NCBI RefSeq assembly: GCF_020215645.1
Contig: NZ_CP084058.1
Coordinates: forward strand, 1,054,001 to 1,118,000
DNA: 64,000 bases
Reading direction: 5' to 3'
Origin: Nonomuraea gerenzanensis
GTDB lineage: Bacteria > Actinomycetota > Actinomycetes > Streptosporangiales > Streptosporangiaceae
The notes below the pieces were generated by a model. The model did not search any database and had not been told where the DNA came from. It worked only from the letters and a program-made list of their open reading frames with translations. The position numbers and the translations under genes are program-made. Positions 63,002 through 64,000 of this stretch are shown one piece after another. Position 1 is the first letter of the stretch. Each line of letters starts with the position of its first letter.

Positions 63002-64000
63002 TCACAGACCCAGGCGGGCGCCCACATCGGACTTCAAGGCGGCCAGCCGCTCCTCAGCCACCGCCCTGGCCGCCGCGGGCGTGCCCGTGACCGGGACGAC
63101 CACCTCCAGGTAACACTTCAGCTTGGGCTCGGTGCCCGACGGGCGCACCACCACGCGGGCGTCGTCCGCCAGCCGGTACCGCAGGCCGTCGGTGGGCGGC
63201 AGGCCGCCGTCGCCGCGCGCCAGGTCGTCCACCCGCTCCACCGCCAGGCCGCCCAAGGCCGGGGTGCGGTCGGCGCGCAGGCGGGTCATGGCGGCGGTGA
63301 TCAGCGCGAGGTCGGCCACGCGGAACGACAGCTGGGCCGTCGCGTGCAGGCCGTAGCGGCGGGCCTGGTCGTCGAGGAGGTCCAGGAGCGTGCGGCCGTC
63401 GCGCTTGGCCGTCGCCGCGATGGCCGCCACCGTCAGGGCCGCGCCGATGCCGTCCTTGTCCCTGACCGGGAGGCCGCCGTCGGCGCCGATGCTGTAGCCG
63501 AGGGCCTCCTCGTAGCCGAAGACCAGGCCGGGGCCGGCCTTGATGATCCACTTGAAGCCGGTGAGCGTCTCGCCGTACCGGACGCCGTGCCGGTGGGCGA
63601 TCTTGCCGAGGAGGGAGGAGGAGACGATGGTGGTGGCCACCATGCGGTCGCCGCTGGTGTGCGTGATGACGTGCTCGGCCAGCAGGCCGCCGACCTCGTC
63701 GCCGGTCAGCATGCGGACGCCGCCCCCCGGCAGCGGGACGCCCACCGCGCATCTGTCGGCGTCGGGGTCGTTGGCCAGCACCAGGTCGGCGTCCAGCTTG
63801 GCGGCCAGGGCGACCGCCAGGTCCATGGCGCCCGGCTCCTCCGGGTTGGGGAAGGCCACCGTGGGGAAGTCGGGGTCGGGGTTGCGCTGCTCCTCGACCG
63901 CCATCGGGCACTCGAAGCCGGCGCGCAGGAAGGCGTCGGTGAGGGTGGCCGCGCCGACCCCGTGCAGCGGGGTGTAGGCCACGCGCAGGTCGCGGGCGTC
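63002..64000 (-). CDS. manB: Phosphohexomutase (phosphomannomutase/phosphoglucomutase), cut by window end
   Basis: Interconverts hexose-1- and -6-phosphates (mannose or glucose, perhaps also (deoxy)ribose phosphates). The C-terminal 332 residues are present. Visible are YTPLHGVGAATLTDAFLRAG, the metal loop DPDADR in VLANDPDADRCAVGVP, the sugar-binding GEEAL-like GYEEALGYS with TGFKWI before it, and the phosphate-binding RPSGTEPKLKCYLE. The active-site serine loop lies beyond the window. Location next to purine and pyrimidine salvage genes fits a role in using the sugar phosphates they release. Confidence 0.92.
   Translation of the reverse strand, partial: DARDLRVAYTPLHGVGAATLTDAFLRAGFECPMAVEEQRNPDPDFPTVAFPNPEEPGAMDLAVALAAKLDADLVLANDPDADRCAVGVPLPGGGVRMLTGDEVGGLLAEHVITHTSGDRMVATTIVSSSLLGKIAHRHGVRYGETLTGFKWIIKAGPGLVFGYEEALGYSIGADGGLPVRDKDGIGAALTVAAIAATAKRDGRTLLDLLDDQARRYGLHATAQLSFRVADLALITAAMTRLRADRTPALGGLAVERVDDLARGDGGLPPTDGLRYRLADDARVVVRPSGTEPKLKCYLEVVVPVTGTPAAARAVAEERLAALKSDVGARLGL

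Overview
The window is chromosomal DNA of a high-GC actinomycete, most likely of the Streptosporangiaceae (Nonomuraea-like). Reasons: GC-rich third codon positions throughout, many GTG/TTG starts, and stop-start overlapping gene pairs. It also holds actinobacterial hallmarks: a DUF3017 gene after citrate synthase, an SCO4848-type small membrane protein beside a D,D-carboxypeptidase, Ser/Thr-kinase and FHA signalling proteins, and a BMP-type nucleoside ABC transporter followed by cdd and deoA. From memory the core order (purH, folD, mdh, trpS, dacC/SCO4848, BMP transporter-cdd-deoA, add, phosphohexomutase) parallels the SCO48xx-49xx region of Streptomyces coelicolor. No tRNA, rRNA, CRISPR array, transposase or prophage was seen.

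Layout. 1-4.2 kb: end of purH, a small membrane protein, a decayed dehalogenase, a ROK kinase coupled to an apparently frameshifted PPIase-like gene, and folD. 4.2-11 kb: a benzoylformate-decarboxylase-like enzyme divergent from an IclR regulator, then a sugar module (RpiR regulator, family-3 beta-N-acetylhexosaminidase, divergent Tat-exported GHL10 hydrolase). 11-26 kb: central carbon block (FHA-HTH regulator, citrate synthase, DUF3017, isocitrate dehydrogenase, an 1819-residue fused acyl-CoA carboxylase, a deacetylase lipoprotein, a saccharopine-dehydrogenase-like reductase, a receptor kinase with a solute-binding sensor, malate dehydrogenase). 26-38.7 kb: galE, a CNNM/CorC protein, trpS, an MFS pump with a serine hydrolase, two alpha/beta hydrolases (one a haloalkane dehalogenase) with tandem palindromic operators, an XRE regulator, a YihY protein and a D,D-carboxypeptidase. 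38.7-43.8 kb: a PGM1-like ATP-grasp peptide ligase, an M20 amidohydrolase and a secreted S15 peptidase. 44-51 kb: nucleoside uptake and salvage operon. 51-64 kb: MarR/MFS pair, a sigma-like/propeller membrane protein, an AMIN lipoprotein, a cupin, adenosine deaminase, a TetR/acyl-CoA ligase/enoyl-CoA hydratase operon, a MerR/sigma/effector-binding trio, an ATPase relic and the end of a phosphohexomutase.

The genes form coherent modules: TCA cycle (gltA, idh, mdh) plus malonyl-CoA-type carboxylation; nucleoside import and salvage (BMP-ABC-cdd-deoA-add); amino-sugar recycling; and several regulator/target pairs with visible palindromic operators.

The most unusual theme is short direct tandem duplication (17-59 bp) at gene 3' ends, often carrying the stop codon with it: folD, the RpiR gene, the PGM1-like ligase and the marR gene. 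Related direct repeats lie beyond mdh and the cupin gene, and an in-frame 12-bp repeat lies inside the acyl-CoA ligase gene. Three relics (haloacetate-dehalogenase type, a secreted protein upstream of the decarboxylase, and a DUF234-type ATPase) show ongoing gene decay.
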